Positions 33,873-43,156 of a stretch of DNA of 64,000 nucleotides are shown piece after piece. The notes beneath the pieces were generated by a model. The model made no database searches and was not told where the DNA came from. It saw only the letters and a list, made by a program, of their open reading frames with translations. Each line of letters starts with the position of its first letter. Position 1 is the first letter of the stretch. The stretch is taken from positions 848,862 through 912,861 of the forward strand of contig WGNF01000003.1 in assembly GCA_016124615.1 (NCBI GenBank), in the 5' to 3' direction. Source of the DNA: Paracoccaceae bacterium. GTDB lineage: Bacteria; Pseudomonadota; Alphaproteobacteria; Rhodobacterales; Rhodobacteraceae. Made by a program: the position numbers and the translations under genes.

Positions 33873-34780
33873 AGCGCCACCTCCGCGCTGCGGCGGATCG
33901 CGTCGATCCGCGCGGCCAGCGCCTCGCCCTGCTCCCATGTCGCGTCGAGGTGCGGCGCGCGCAGGTTCAGCCAACGCCGGTCGCCCGACCGCACGGCCAG
34001 CACCGCCTTGATGCCGCCGATCAGCCCGGCGTCCTGCACGGCCTGCCGCAGGGCCTTCATCACTGTTTCCGCCGCGCTCACGTCCCGCCCCTCCCGCACA
34101 CCGTCATAGACCGCGCGTATGTCCGCCGCGTTCAGGTTCACCGTGGCCGAAATGCAGCCACCGGCACCAGCCGCCAGCCCGGCGGCAAGGAAACTCTCCG
34201 ACCCCGGAAAGACCGAGATCCCCGGTGCCGCCGCAATCACCGCCTGCGTATTGGCCCAGTCGCCGGAACTGTCCTTGAAGGCCACCACCGTTGCCGGGAA
34301 CATCGCATTCAGCCGCTGCGCGAGGCCGGGCGACACCGCCACCCCGCTGTTTTGCGGAATGTTGTAAAGGATGATGCGCAGGCGCGGGTCCGCGATCCGC
34401 CCGATAAGCTCACGATAGTATCGCGCCTGCCCGTCGTCGCCAACGGCCCGGTAGAAGAACGAGGGCAGCACCATCACCGCCGCGCAGCCAAGGCGCACGG
34501 CATGGGCCGACAGCGCCGCCGTTTCGGGCAAGGCCGTCAGCCCGGTGCCGGGCATCAGCCGGTCGACGGGAATCCCGTCTGCCAGCAGCCATTCCAGCGC
34601 CTCCATCCGCTCTGCCATGCTGACCGACAGCGCCTCGCCGGTGGTTCCGAAGGGCGACAGGTAATGCGCCCCCTCCGCCAGCATCTGCCGGGCATGGCCC
34701 ACGAACAGGTCGCGCGCCAGACTGCCATCGGCGTTGAAGGGGGTCACAATCGGGCAGACGATGCCCTGCAGTTTCGTCAT
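33869..34780 (-). CDS. Dihydrodipicolinate synthase/N-acetylneuraminate lyase (DapA) family protein
   Basis: The 303-residue TIM-barrel aldolase has GIVCPIVTPFNADGSL at the N-terminus, SPFGTTGEALSVS (TTGE-type loop), Tyr in ILYNIPQNSGV and the Schiff-base Lys in VVAFKDSSGDW. The class cleaves or forms C-C bonds next to an alpha-keto acid through a Schiff base. In an operon with MmgE/PrpD, a hydroxyacid dehydrogenase and MttB it is more likely a catabolic aldolase or dehydratase than lysine biosynthesis. Confidence 0.9.
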   Translation of the reverse strand: MTKLQGIVCPIVTPFNADGSLARDLFVGHARQMLAEGAHYLSPFGTTGEALSVSMAERMEALEWLLADGIPVDRLMPGTGLTALPETAALSAHAVRLGCAAVMVLPSFFYRAVGDDGQARYYRELIGRIADPRLRIILYNIPQNSGVAVSPGLAQRLNAMFPATVVAFKDSSGDWANTQAVIAAAPGISVFPGSESFLAAGLAAGAGGCISATVNLNAADIRAVYDGVREGRDVSAAETVMKALRQAVQDAGLIGGIKAVLAVRSGDRRWLNLRAPHLDATWEQGEALAARIDAIRRSAEVAL

Positions 34781-34838
34781 GGTTCAGGCTCCCTCTGCCG
34801 CGTCGCGGGGATGTGCATGGCCAGGCGCGCGCGGCACC

Positions 34839-36218
34839 TCAGGCGCCGGGTGGATTGTAAAGATGCACGGCGAGATCGGCAAATCGGCTGCCCGGCGCCG
34901 CAAGGCCCAACACCCCGTCGCGGATCGCCTCTGCCCGTGTCCGGCCGACAACGGGCACGGCGAAGTCCATGTATTTCGCGATAACCTCGTCGCGCGTGAA
35001 CGGCGCCTCCGGCCCGCCACGGGCATGGGTGTCGCCAGAGGAGAGCACCGTTCCGTCGGTCAGGGTGATGACCACATCCGCCCAACGCCCCGCCGGAAAC
35101 CGCGCCTCGTGCCGCGCCTCCTCGTGAACCGTGATCTTTGGCAGGAACGCCGCGACCGCGGGGTCGGCGAGCCCGGCGCCCGAGATTTGCGTCACTCCGA
35201 TCTGCCGGTGCACGGCCATGCAGGCCACCGCGAACGGCAGGCTGTACTGCGCCTTCGACGTGGTATCGGGCATGCCCGGAAACAGCGTCGCCGCGTAGTG
35301 AAAGCTGTTGACCCCCAGCGCCGCGATCTGGTCCGGCGCCAAGTCGTTCGCCAGCACCAGCGCCCGCGTTGCGTCGATCGCCGCATGCGCCCAGCGGCAG
35401 ATCGGATAGGGCTTCACATATTGATGTTCCATCTGCCAGAACTGGCCAAGGTCTGCCCAGAAACCCGCCACCTCGGGCGCCTCCACCGTAATGGCGGGCG
35501 CCCCGGTGAAGCCATGCTCGGCCATAACCGCCGAGGACAGACCCACCAGCGCACCCCAGCCAGAACCGTCATGCAGCATGGTCGGCGTCGCGATTTCCCG
35601 CATCATCTGGCTGCGCGGGCCGTGGTATTCCGCGATCCCCAGCGCCTCGCGCAACTGGGCGTCGGAAAACCCGCCGAGCCGCGCCGCCATCGCCGCGACG
35701 CCAAGCGCATTCCAGGCGCCCGAGGTGTGGTAATCGCTCACCGTTGCATGCAGCGCGATGGCGGCCCGCCCCGCCACCTCGTAACAGGTGACCACGGCCG
35801 CCAGGGCTTCGGGGCCTGAAAGGTCAGGCAGCCCCTCCGCCAGTGCCGCCAGCGCCGGTATGGCGACGACGCCGATATGGCCCTTCGTCGGGTTGTATCC
35901 GTCGTGCCCGTCGAGGTTGTCGGTCTGCGTTGCGGCAGCAAAGGCCGCACCGGCAAGGCTGACGCGCCGCCCGTCCACCAGCATCCGCGCCGGGATCGCG
36001 CCCGGCCCCGCACCATAGAGCAGGCAGGCCACGTCGCGCGCGATGACGCCTGCCTCCATCGGCCCCGCAGCGATGACGATCCCCAAAGTGTCGAGCATCG
36101 CCAGCGCCGCAGCCGCCAGCACCGCCTCGGGAAACGCCTCGGCAGGCCGGTGCAACGCGAACTCTGCCAGCCGCCGAAACACCGGTTCCGCCCCGCCCGT
36201 CGCCCGGTCGTTCGACAT
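34839..36218 (-). CDS. MmgE/PrpD family protein
   Basis: The 459-residue protein has an N-terminal all-helical domain (LDTLGIVIAAGPMEAGVIAR, QTDNLDGHDGYNPTKGHIGV) and a C-terminal alpha/beta domain (YVKPYPICRWAHAAIDATRAL). The family includes 2-methylcitrate dehydratase, cis-aconitate decarboxylase and iminodisuccinate epimerase. GHDGY and KGHIG correspond to the active-site loop. It is first in the operon and is divergent from a LysR gene. Its substrate is unknown, and the pairing with a DapA-type lyase suggests dehydration or epimerisation of a small di- or tricarboxylic acid. Confidence 0.88.
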   Translation of the reverse strand: MSNDRATGGAEPVFRRLAEFALHRPAEAFPEAVLAAAALAMLDTLGIVIAAGPMEAGVIARDVACLLYGAGPGAIPARMLVDGRRVSLAGAAFAAATQTDNLDGHDGYNPTKGHIGVVAIPALAALAEGLPDLSGPEALAAVVTCYEVAGRAAIALHATVSDYHTSGAWNALGVAAMAARLGGFSDAQLREALGIAEYHGPRSQMMREIATPTMLHDGSGWGALVGLSSAVMAEHGFTGAPAITVEAPEVAGFWADLGQFWQMEHQYVKPYPICRWAHAAIDATRALVLANDLAPDQIAALGVNSFHYAATLFPGMPDTTSKAQYSLPFAVACMAVHRQIGVTQISGAGLADPAVAAFLPKITVHEEARHEARFPAGRWADVVITLTDGTVLSSGDTHARGGPEAPFTRDEVIAKYMDFAVPVVGRTRAEAIRDGVLGLAAPGSRFADLAVHLYNPPGA

Positions 36219-36387
36219 GGTTCCGGCACTCCCTCCCGTTCGCGCTTCATAATTAATTTAGGACCATCCGCCGCGCACGAAATTCAATCAGGGACAGTGC
36301 CCAATTATTTTGGTGCCATGAGGCGCCGCGAAACGATTGATGACCGGCCCCGCCCCCGCTAGCATTCCCCGATCCGGAGACCTGCCG
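36219..36387. promoter_or_regulatory. Divergent promoter region of the MmgE operon and its LysR regulator
   Basis: The 169-bp gap is much more AT-rich than its surroundings, with ATAATTAATTTA at 36249-36260 and CAATTATTTT near 36302-36311. Such AT-rich dyads usually carry the LysR T-N11-A site and the -10 boxes. No exact consensus can be fixed by eye. Confidence 0.4.
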
Positions 36388-37296
36388 ATGAAGCCGCCTG
36401 CCCCGCTGCACCACATCCGTTCCTTCGAAGCCGCGGCCCGCCACCTGAGCTTCACCGCCGCGGCCGAAGAGCTTGGCTATACCCAGGCCGCGATCAGCAG
36501 CCATGTTCGCGCGCTTGAGCATTACATCGGCCGCCAGCTTTTCCATCGCAATCCCCGCAGCCTGAAGCTGACCGAGATGGGCGAGGCGTTCCTGCCCACC
36601 CTGCGCCCCGCGCTCGACCAGATCGACCAGGCGACCGAGGCGGTGGTCGCCTCAGCCCGCAACCGGACGGTGGTGGTCTCTTGCCCGATGAGCCTGGCCG
36701 AAAACTGGCTCGCTGGCTGCCTTGCGGCCCACCGTCAGGCCCACCCCGAGATCGAGGTGATCCTGCACGGCACGATCTGGGAGGATCTGGGCGAGCAGAT
36801 GGCCGATATCACCCTGTCGATCCGGCGCGAGGATGACCGGCTGCACGGCGGCACCAAGCTGTGGGACGATCACCTTGTCCTGCTCTGCGCGCCCGGCCTT
36901 CTGGATGGGCCTCAGGCGATCCGCGAGTCGCAGGACGTGCTGAAACACGACTGGATCTTTGTGCTCGGCCGACAGGAATACTGGCACAGCATGGCCGACG
37001 CGCTCGGCATCGACAGTGCCGGGCATGACAAGGCGCTGTCGACCAACGCCTCCAACATCGCGCTGGAGCTTGCCACGATGGGGGGTGGCCTGATCGCCAC
37101 CCAACGCTCGCTCGCCCGGACCTATATCGAGCGCGGCCTGCTGGTGGAGCCCTTCCCCGACGCCCGCCCCCCGAGCCCCTGGACCTACTACCTGTTCAGC
37201 AGCCAGCTGTCGAAGGGCAGCGTCATGCGCAACGTCCGGAACTGGATCCTCGATCAGGCCCGCAGCGAGTTTCCCGCCGCCCCGGCCACGGAATAG
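36388..37296 (+). CDS. LysR-family transcriptional regulator
   Basis: The 302-residue protein starts MKPPAPLHHIRSFEAAARHL with CGGAGA upstream. The helix-turn-helix is SFTAAAEELGYTQAAISSHVRALE (residues about 19-43, written in two parts: SFTAAAEELG, YTQAAISSHVRALE), then a C-terminal effector domain. It resembles GcvA-type regulators. It is divergent from the MmgE-DapA-dehydrogenase-MttB operon and upstream of the Dpp-type transporter operon, so it may control either or both. Confidence 0.9.
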   Translation: MKPPAPLHHIRSFEAAARHLSFTAAAEELGYTQAAISSHVRALEHYIGRQLFHRNPRSLKLTEMGEAFLPTLRPALDQIDQATEAVVASARNRTVVVSCPMSLAENWLAGCLAAHRQAHPEIEVILHGTIWEDLGEQMADITLSIRREDDRLHGGTKLWDDHLVLLCAPGLLDGPQAIRESQDVLKHDWIFVLGRQEYWHSMADALGIDSAGHDKALSTNASNIALELATMGGGLIATQRSLARTYIERGLLVEPFPDARPPSPWTYYLFSSQLSKGSVMRNVRNWILDQARSEFPAAPATE

Positions 37297-37321
37297 CGGG
37301 CCGGGTCTGCCCGACTTCAAA

Positions 37322-37398
37322 GATGTGATCCCCCCCGCTGGCACGGTCACATCATCAAAGCCGGAAAATTGTAGTCAAAACTGTTTTACATTTAAAAT
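37322..37398 (+). promoter_or_regulatory. Inverted repeat and AT-rich promoter ahead of the Dpp-type operon
   Basis: GATGTGA (37322-37328) and TCACATC (37347-37353) form an inverted repeat. Further down, TTGTAG (37369-37374) and TAAAAT (37393-37398) are 18 bp apart and make a plausible promoter about 120 bp before the binding-protein start. The gene-free region 37297-37516 otherwise shows nothing recognisable. Confidence 0.4.
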
Positions 37399-37516
37399 AA
37401 CTGTGACTAACCTGACCCGAGAAGAAGGCACCGTAAAGACCCGCAAAGGCGCCATCCCACTATTCCAAAAGACAAATCGGCGCCCGACCTCAACACCGCA
37501 GATCAGGGAGTCTTGG

Positions 37517-39106
37517 ATGAAGAATCGTACCCGTCTCGTCTGCCGCCTTGCCTTGGCTGGCAGCATGTTGGTTCCCCTCACGACAGGAGCCGTTGCCGCC
37601 GACTTCAAGTTCGCCGGGCCGCTCGACGCCTACACGCTCGATCCGCACGCCGTTTCGAACACGCTGATCTTCGCGATCCTCAGCAATGTGTACGAACCGC
37701 TGGTTGAACGCGGCGCAGACCTTCAGCTGGAACCGGCGCTGGCCACGAGCTGGAAGCAGATCGACGCGACCACCTGGGAATTCGACCTGCGCAAGGGCGT
37801 CAAGTTCCAGAACGGCGACCCGTTCAACGCCGATGACGTCGTCTTCTCGATGGACCGAGCCCGCAAGGGCGGCGTGAAGACCAATCTTTCGCAGGTGGCT
37901 TCCATCGCCAAGGTCGACGACTACACCGTGCGCATCACGACCGTCTCGACCGACCCGGTGCTGCCGAACCAGATCGTTGACTGGTACATCATGGACAAGG
38001 AGTGGGCGGAACAGAATGGCGCCGTGGAACCGGGTTCGGCCAACAACAAGACCGAGACCTACGCGAACCGCAACGCCAATGGCACCGGCCCCTACGAGAT
38101 CGCTTCGCGTGATCCGGGCGTCAAGACGGTGTTCGAGAAAAACCCCGACTGGTGGGGCAAGATGACCGGAAACGTCGACACGGCGACCTTCTTCGTCATT
38201 CCCAACCCCGCGACGCGCGTCTCGGCGTTGATTTCGGGCCAAGTCGACATGATCGACGCGGTTCCGCCACAGGATGCGTCGCAGATCGACACCACGAAGG
38301 GCCTGCATGTCCAGGCTGGCCCGGATCTGCGCACGGTCTACCTGCAGCCGGACGTGGATCGCGATCAGTTGATCTACGGCAGCGAGCAAAGCAAGAATCC
38401 GTTCAAGGACATTCGCGTCCGTCAGGCCATGCAACTCGCCATCGACACGACGGCCATCCAGAAGCGCATCATGGGCGGCTATTCGATGCCGGACGGTCTG
38501 CCGATCGGCCAGCAGGTGAATGGATGGGACAGCGAGCTTGGCGCACCGGTCCAGCCCGACCTTGCCAAAGCCAAGCAACTGATGGTGGACGCTGGCTATC
38601 CCGACGGGTTTTCGGTGACGCTGGACTGCACCAACGACCGCTTCATGAACGACGAGGCGACCTGCCTTGCAATCGCGGCCTTCCTCGGCAAGATCAATAT
38701 CACGGTCACGCCGCGGGCGCAGACGACCAGCCGCTGGGCCGCGCAGGTCAACCCGCCCGGCTACAACACCTCGCTGGCGCTGCTGGGCTACTCGCCGGCA
38801 ACCTATGATGCGGGCCTGTTCCTCAGCGTCATCGTCGCGACGCGCGATCCGAAGACCGGCCGCGGCGCCTTCAACATCGGCGGGTATTCGAATCCCAAGG
38901 TCGACGCGCTGATCACCCAGATCAACGCCGAGACCGACAAGACCAAGCGCGACGGCTATCTGCACGAAGCGCTGAAGCTGGTGAAGGACGACGTCGGCTT
39001 CATCCCGATCCACCAACTGAAAATCCTGTGGGGCGTCAAGGACAACGTCGACGTGGTCCAACCCGCGAACTTCGGCTACCCGCTGCGCTACTTCAAAGTG
39101 AACTGA
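37517..39106 (+). CDS. Dpp-type ABC transporter substrate-binding protein (family 5)
   Basis: The 529-residue protein has a Sec signal (MKNRTRLVCRLALAGSMLVP, cleavage after AVAA about residue 29) and a mature start DFKFAGPLDAYTLDPHAVSN. Family-5 hallmarks are WEFDLRKGVKFQNGDPFNADDV, NGTGPYEIASRDPG, and IRVRQAMQLAIDTTAIQKRIMGG. It is periplasmic and binds peptides or acylated amino acids. GGAG lies about 9 nt upstream of the start. Its stop overlaps the next start (TGATG). It opens a seven-gene operon with two M20 hydrolases, which hints at N-acyl or peptide ligands. Confidence 0.9.
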   Translation: MKNRTRLVCRLALAGSMLVPLTTGAVAADFKFAGPLDAYTLDPHAVSNTLIFAILSNVYEPLVERGADLQLEPALATSWKQIDATTWEFDLRKGVKFQNGDPFNADDVVFSMDRARKGGVKTNLSQVASIAKVDDYTVRITTVSTDPVLPNQIVDWYIMDKEWAEQNGAVEPGSANNKTETYANRNANGTGPYEIASRDPGVKTVFEKNPDWWGKMTGNVDTATFFVIPNPATRVSALISGQVDMIDAVPPQDASQIDTTKGLHVQAGPDLRTVYLQPDVDRDQLIYGSEQSKNPFKDIRVRQAMQLAIDTTAIQKRIMGGYSMPDGLPIGQQVNGWDSELGAPVQPDLAKAKQLMVDAGYPDGFSVTLDCTNDRFMNDEATCLAIAAFLGKINITVTPRAQTTSRWAAQVNPPGYNTSLALLGYSPATYDAGLFLSVIVATRDPKTGRGAFNIGGYSNPKVDALITQINAETDKTKRDGYLHEALKLVKDDVGFIPIHQLKILWGVKDNVDVVQPANFGYPLRYFKVN

Positions 39107-40257
39107 TGACGACAGCATCCACCGTTGCCGACCATCTGGAAAGGCTTGTGGCCTTTCCAACGGTCAGCGCCACCTCCAACCTCGCGCTGCTCGACTATGT
39201 GGAAGCCGCGGTCGCGCCCTTCGGGGCACGGCTGCGGCGGTTCCCGAATGCCGCGGGCGACAAGGCAAACCTCCTCGTCTCGATCGGGCCGGAGACACCG
39301 GGCGGCATCGTCTTCAGCGGCCATACCGACATCGTACCGACCGAGGGCCAGGCGTGGACCGGCGATCCCTGGGCGTTGCGTCGGCAAGGCGAACGCCTTG
39401 TCGGGCGCGGGGCGACGGACATGAAGGGCTTTCTGGCCTGCTGCCTCGCGTCGCTGAACACCATTGCCGCAAGGCCGCTGGCCCGGCCGATCCACCTCGC
39501 CTTCTCCTATGACGAAGAAGTCGGCTGCACCGGCGTCGGCACGATGGCAGAGTGGATCGGCAAAAGCGGTCTTGCGCCCAGGCTCGCCGTCATCGGCGAA
39601 GCGACGGGCATGGACATGGTGTCAGCGCACAAGGGCGGCCTGATCGGCTGGACCCATGTGCGCGGCAAGCCCGGCCATTCCTCGCAGCCCGACCGTTACG
39701 TCAACGCGGTGATGGTTGCCGGAGAGTTGATCGCCGGGATCAACCGCATCCGGGCCGAGATGCGCGACGGCCCTTCGTTCGAAGGCCTTGACCCGCCCTA
39801 TTCGACGATCCAGGTCAACCAGATCACCGGTGGCCTGCACGGCAACATCGTGGCCGAGACCTGCTCTTTCTTCTGGGAAATGCGGATGGTTCCCGGCGAA
39901 AGCGATTTGGCCGTGCTCGACCGCATGCGGCGCCACGCCGAAAGCCTCGAACCAGCGATGCAGGCTGTCGATCCGGCAACCGGCATCCGTATCGACGTGC
40001 AGGCACGGATCCCGGCGCTGGCGCCGATTGAGGATGCCGCGCTGCGCGCGGAGTTGCTCAACCTGCTGGGCAGGACAGAGGCACGCGCGGTGCCATATGG
40101 CACCGAGGCCGGCATCTTCCGCAACGCCGGCGTGCCCGCGGTCGTGATCGGCCCCGGCGACATCGCCGATGCGCACCAGCCCGATGAGGGGGTCGACATC
40201 GACCAACTCGTCCGGTGCGTCAGCTTTCTGGAGCGGCTCGGCGACACCTGCAGGTGA
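39106..40257 (+). CDS. M20-family deacetylase, ArgE type
   Basis: The 383-residue protein has FSGHTDIVPTEGQAW (His, Asp), GRGATDMKGFLACC (Asp), YDEEVGCTGVG (Glu pair), RGKPGHSSQPDRYVNAV in the dimerisation lid and IGPGDIADAHQPDEGV (His). It is a relative of the deacetylase at 6403-7566 and of acetylornithine deacetylase. It is coupled to the binding protein by a 1-bp TGATG overlap, an unusual insertion between binding protein and permease. It probably deacylates the imported compound. Confidence 0.9.
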   Translation: MTTASTVADHLERLVAFPTVSATSNLALLDYVEAAVAPFGARLRRFPNAAGDKANLLVSIGPETPGGIVFSGHTDIVPTEGQAWTGDPWALRRQGERLVGRGATDMKGFLACCLASLNTIAARPLARPIHLAFSYDEEVGCTGVGTMAEWIGKSGLAPRLAVIGEATGMDMVSAHKGGLIGWTHVRGKPGHSSQPDRYVNAVMVAGELIAGINRIRAEMRDGPSFEGLDPPYSTIQVNQITGGLHGNIVAETCSFFWEMRMVPGESDLAVLDRMRRHAESLEPAMQAVDPATGIRIDVQARIPALAPIEDAALRAELLNLLGRTEARAVPYGTEAGIFRNAGVPAVVIGPGDIADAHQPDEGVDIDQLVRCVSFLERLGDTCR

Positions 40258-40269
40258 GGTTTTCTGGCG

Positions 40270-41241
40270 ATGCTTTCATATGTCTCTTCACGGGTTCTGC
40301 AAACCGTCGCGGTCCTGCTCGTGATCAGCTTCATCGCCTTTCTGCTGGTGCAGAACCTGGGTGATCCGCTTGCCATCCTGCTGCCGCCCGATGCAACACT
40401 CGCGCAACGCGATGCCCTGGTCCGCGCGTTGCACCTGAACCAGCCGATCGTCGCCCGTTTCTTCTCTTTCGTGGTCGACATGCTGCACGGCAATTTCGGC
40501 ATCTCGTACCGGACGCAAGAGCCGGTCGCCAAGCTGATCGCAGAGCGGTTTCCGGCAACCGCGGAACTCGCCTTCGTCAGCCTGCTGATCACCATCGTCA
40601 TCGGCATCCCGGCCGGGGTCTATTGCGGCGTGCGCCCGCGTTCGTGGATGGCGCGGGCCATCATGTTCACCTCGATCGCCGGCGTGACGCTTCCGAATTT
40701 CGTCGTTGGCGTCGTGCTGATCGCCGTCTTTTCGGTGCGGCTTGGCTGGCTGCCTTCCTTCGGGCGCGGGGCGACCGTCAATCTTGGCTTCTGGACGACC
40801 GGGCTTCTGACCAGATCCGGGTGGGAATCGATCATCCTGCCTGCGATCGCGCTTTCCACCTTTCAGGTGACCTTCGTCATCCGGCTGTTGCGCACCCAGT
40901 TGATGGAAGTCGGCCGAAGCGAGCATATCCGCTTTGCCCGCGCCCGCGGCCTGCCCGACCGGCGCATCTGGTACGTCTATGCGATCAAGAACACGCTCCT
41001 GCCCGTGATCACCATCATGGGGCTGCAACTGGGCAACATCATCGCCTTTTCGGTGGTCACCGAGAATGTCTTTGCCTGGCCGGGCCTAGGCACGCTGTTC
41101 CTGCAATCGATTCAGGCCGCCGACATTCCGGTGATCGCGGTCTATCTGATCTTCGTCGGAGCCGTCTTCATGGTCATCAACCTCGCGGTCGAACTCAGCT
41201 ATCCGCTGATCGACCCGCGGATCCTGAAGAGGACGTCATGA
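40270..41241 (+). CDS. Dpp/Opp-type ABC transporter permease (DppB-like)
   Basis: The 323-residue protein has about six membrane segments. The N-terminal MLSYVSSRVLQTVAVLLVIS and FVVDMLHGNFGISYRTQEPV are typical of DppB. The EAA-type loop is EHIRFARARGLPDRRIWYVY, then VITIMGLQLGNIIAFSVVTENVF split in the following helix. It pairs with the next gene product, whose start overlaps by 4 bp. Confidence 0.92.
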   Translation: MLSYVSSRVLQTVAVLLVISFIAFLLVQNLGDPLAILLPPDATLAQRDALVRALHLNQPIVARFFSFVVDMLHGNFGISYRTQEPVAKLIAERFPATAELAFVSLLITIVIGIPAGVYCGVRPRSWMARAIMFTSIAGVTLPNFVVGVVLIAVFSVRLGWLPSFGRGATVNLGFWTTGLLTRSGWESIILPAIALSTFQVTFVIRLLRTQLMEVGRSEHIRFARARGLPDRRIWYVYAIKNTLLPVITIMGLQLGNIIAFSVVTENVFAWPGLGTLFLQSIQAADIPVIAVYLIFVGAVFMVINLAVELSYPLIDPRILKRTS

Positions 41242-42173
41242 GCATGTCCGGAACCGTACCCCGCCGCAGCCAGAGACGGCCAACTCGGCTATGGCGCAGC
41301 ATCCGGCATGCATCGGGGCCGTGGATCGCCGCGGTTATCCTCGCGCTGCTCGCGGCCTATGCCTTCGTCGTGCCACTGTTCTCGGTCGATCCGTTCAGCC
41401 TGGCCGGAATGTCGATCCTCGACTCGCTGCTGCCGCCGCGCTGGATGGCCGGTGGCGACCCGGCGCATTGGCTGGGAACCGACGACCAGGGGCGCGACAT
41501 GGTTCTGGCCCTCGCCTACGGACTGCGCACGTCGATCTCGGTCGGGGTGCTGTCGGTGCTGATCGGCCTTGTCGTCGGTGGCACGCTTGGCCTGATCGCG
41601 GGCTTCGTCGGTGGATGGGCGGATACGCTGATCATGCGCGCCGCAGACGTGCAACTCGCCTATCCGGCCCTGCTGCTTGCCATGATCATCGACGGCGTGG
41701 TGCGCGCGATCGTCGGCGGCCAGCGCAGCGTCTTTGCGGCCGTGACCATCGTCGTCATTTCGATCGGCTTCGCCTTCTGGGTGCAGTACGCCCGGACGAT
41801 CCGCTCGTCGGTCATGGTCGAGCGCGACCTCGACTATGTCTCGGCGGCGCGCATCAGCGGCCGCAGCGAGATCGGTATCGTCTTCCTGCATATCCTGCCA
41901 AACGTGATGGCGCCGCTGTTCGTCATCGCGACCATCAATCTCGGCATCGCCATCATTACCGAGGCGACGTTGAGCTTTCTCGGCATCGGCATTCCGCTGA
42001 CTTACCCCTCGCTTGGTATGCTGATCAGGACCGGCAACAATTTCCTGCAATCCGGCGACTGGTGGATCGCGGCCTGGCCCTGCATCCTGCTCGTCATCTT
42101 CGTCGTCGCCGTGAACGTGGTCGGCGATCATTTGCGCGACGTGTTCAACCCACGTCTGAAGGGTCGCGGATGA
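41238..42173 (+). CDS. Dpp/Opp-type ABC transporter permease (DppC-like)
   Basis: The 311-residue protein starts MSMSGTVPRRSQRRP in an ATGA overlap. HWLGTDDQGRDMVLALAYGL is the DppC periplasmic motif. The cytoplasmic EAA loop is DLDYVSAARISGRSEIGIVF, followed by ITEATLSFLGIGIPLTYPS. It forms the inner-membrane channel with the DppB-like subunit. Its end overlaps the first ATPase gene by 4 bp. Confidence 0.92.
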   Translation: MSMSGTVPRRSQRRPTRLWRSIRHASGPWIAAVILALLAAYAFVVPLFSVDPFSLAGMSILDSLLPPRWMAGGDPAHWLGTDDQGRDMVLALAYGLRTSISVGVLSVLIGLVVGGTLGLIAGFVGGWADTLIMRAADVQLAYPALLLAMIIDGVVRAIVGGQRSVFAAVTIVVISIGFAFWVQYARTIRSSVMVERDLDYVSAARISGRSEIGIVFLHILPNVMAPLFVIATINLGIAIITEATLSFLGIGIPLTYPSLGMLIRTGNNFLQSGDWWIAAWPCILLVIFVVAVNVVGDHLRDVFNPRLKGRG

Positions 42174-43156
42174 AGGACGGGACCATGCTTGACGTTCGCG
42201 GCCTTACGGTGACGCTGCCGACCGAAACGGTGGGGATCACCGCCCTCGACGGCATTTCCTTCGACGTGAAACCTGGCGAAGTCCTGGGCATCGTCGGCGA
42301 GTCCGGTGCCGGGAAGTCGATCGCGGGCGCCGCGATCATAGACCTTCTCGTGCCGCCGCTGAAACGCACGGCGGGTGCCATCACCCTTGCTGGCGAACGG
42401 ATCGACCATCTCGACGCGCAGGCGATGCGCAAAGTGCGTGGTCGGCGCATCGGCTACGTCTTTCAGGACCCGATGACCAGCCTCAATCCCGTGCTCACCG
42501 TTGGCCGACAGTTGATCGACACGATGCGCGCCCATCTCGACATCACTCGGGGGATGGCGCGCCGCAAGGCGGCCGAATGGCTCGATCGCGTCGGCCTGCC
42601 GAACCCCCGCGAAACATTGGCGCGCTATCCGCACGAACTGTCGGGCGGCATGCGCCAGCGGGTCGTGATCGCGCTGGCGCTTTGCGCCGACCCGGTGCTG
42701 CTGATCGCCGACGAGCCGACGACGGCGCTCGACGTCTCGGTGCAGGCGCATATCCTGCAGTTGTTGCGCGACCTGCACGAAGAAAGCGGAATCAGCATGA
42801 TCCTGATCACGCACGACCTTGGCGTCGTCTCCAAGATGGCCGATCGGGTCGCGGTCTTCTACGCCGGACGGGTCGCGGAGATCAGCACGGTTACGGAGCT
42901 TTTCGAGGATCCCCGGCATCCTTACGCGGAAGGGCTGCTGCAAGCCACGCCCCGGCCGTCGCTGACCGGACGCGGCCACGTGATCCAGCAGATTCCGGGT
43001 GTCATGCCCGCGCTTGGCAAAATTCCGGGCGGCTGCGCGTTTCATCCGCGGTGCAGCCGGGCAAGCGAGGCCTGTCGGACCCGCGTGCCTGAACTGCGGG
43101 AGGAAGGCGGCCGCAGCTATTCCTGTTTTCATCCGATCGGGGGCAAAGCACAATGA
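42170..43156 (+). CDS. Dpp/Opp-type ABC transporter ATPase (DppD-like)
   Basis: The 328-residue protein has Walker A GESGAGKSIAG, Q-loop VFQDPMTSLNPVLTVG, signature ELSGGMRQR, Walker B LLIADEPTTALDVS and H-loop LITHD. The C-terminal oligopeptide-transporter extension carries the cysteine cluster GGCAFHPRCSRASEACR, which binds Fe-S in characterised DppD. Overlapping starts on both sides place it within one polycistronic mRNA. Confidence 0.92.
   Translation: MKDGTMLDVRGLTVTLPTETVGITALDGISFDVKPGEVLGIVGESGAGKSIAGAAIIDLLVPPLKRTAGAITLAGERIDHLDAQAMRKVRGRRIGYVFQDPMTSLNPVLTVGRQLIDTMRAHLDITRGMARRKAAEWLDRVGLPNPRETLARYPHELSGGMRQRVVIALALCADPVLLIADEPTTALDVSVQAHILQLLRDLHEESGISMILITHDLGVVSKMADRVAVFYAGRVAEISTVTELFEDPRHPYAEGLLQATPRPSLTGRGHVIQQIPGVMPALGKIPGGCAFHPRCSRASEACRTRVPELREEGGRSYSCFHPIGGKAQ

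Noticed and set aside
31380..34109. Plus-strand open frame of 909 codons antisense to the MttB, dehydrogenase and DapA-like genes
   Set aside because: Composition is Arg/His/Gln-rich with no motif. The opposite strand encodes three proteins with intact catalytic motifs.
37490..39160. Minus-strand frame of 556 codons antisense to the Dpp-type binding protein
   Set aside because: No domain or RBS; the plus-strand family-5 binding protein with signal peptide explains the region.
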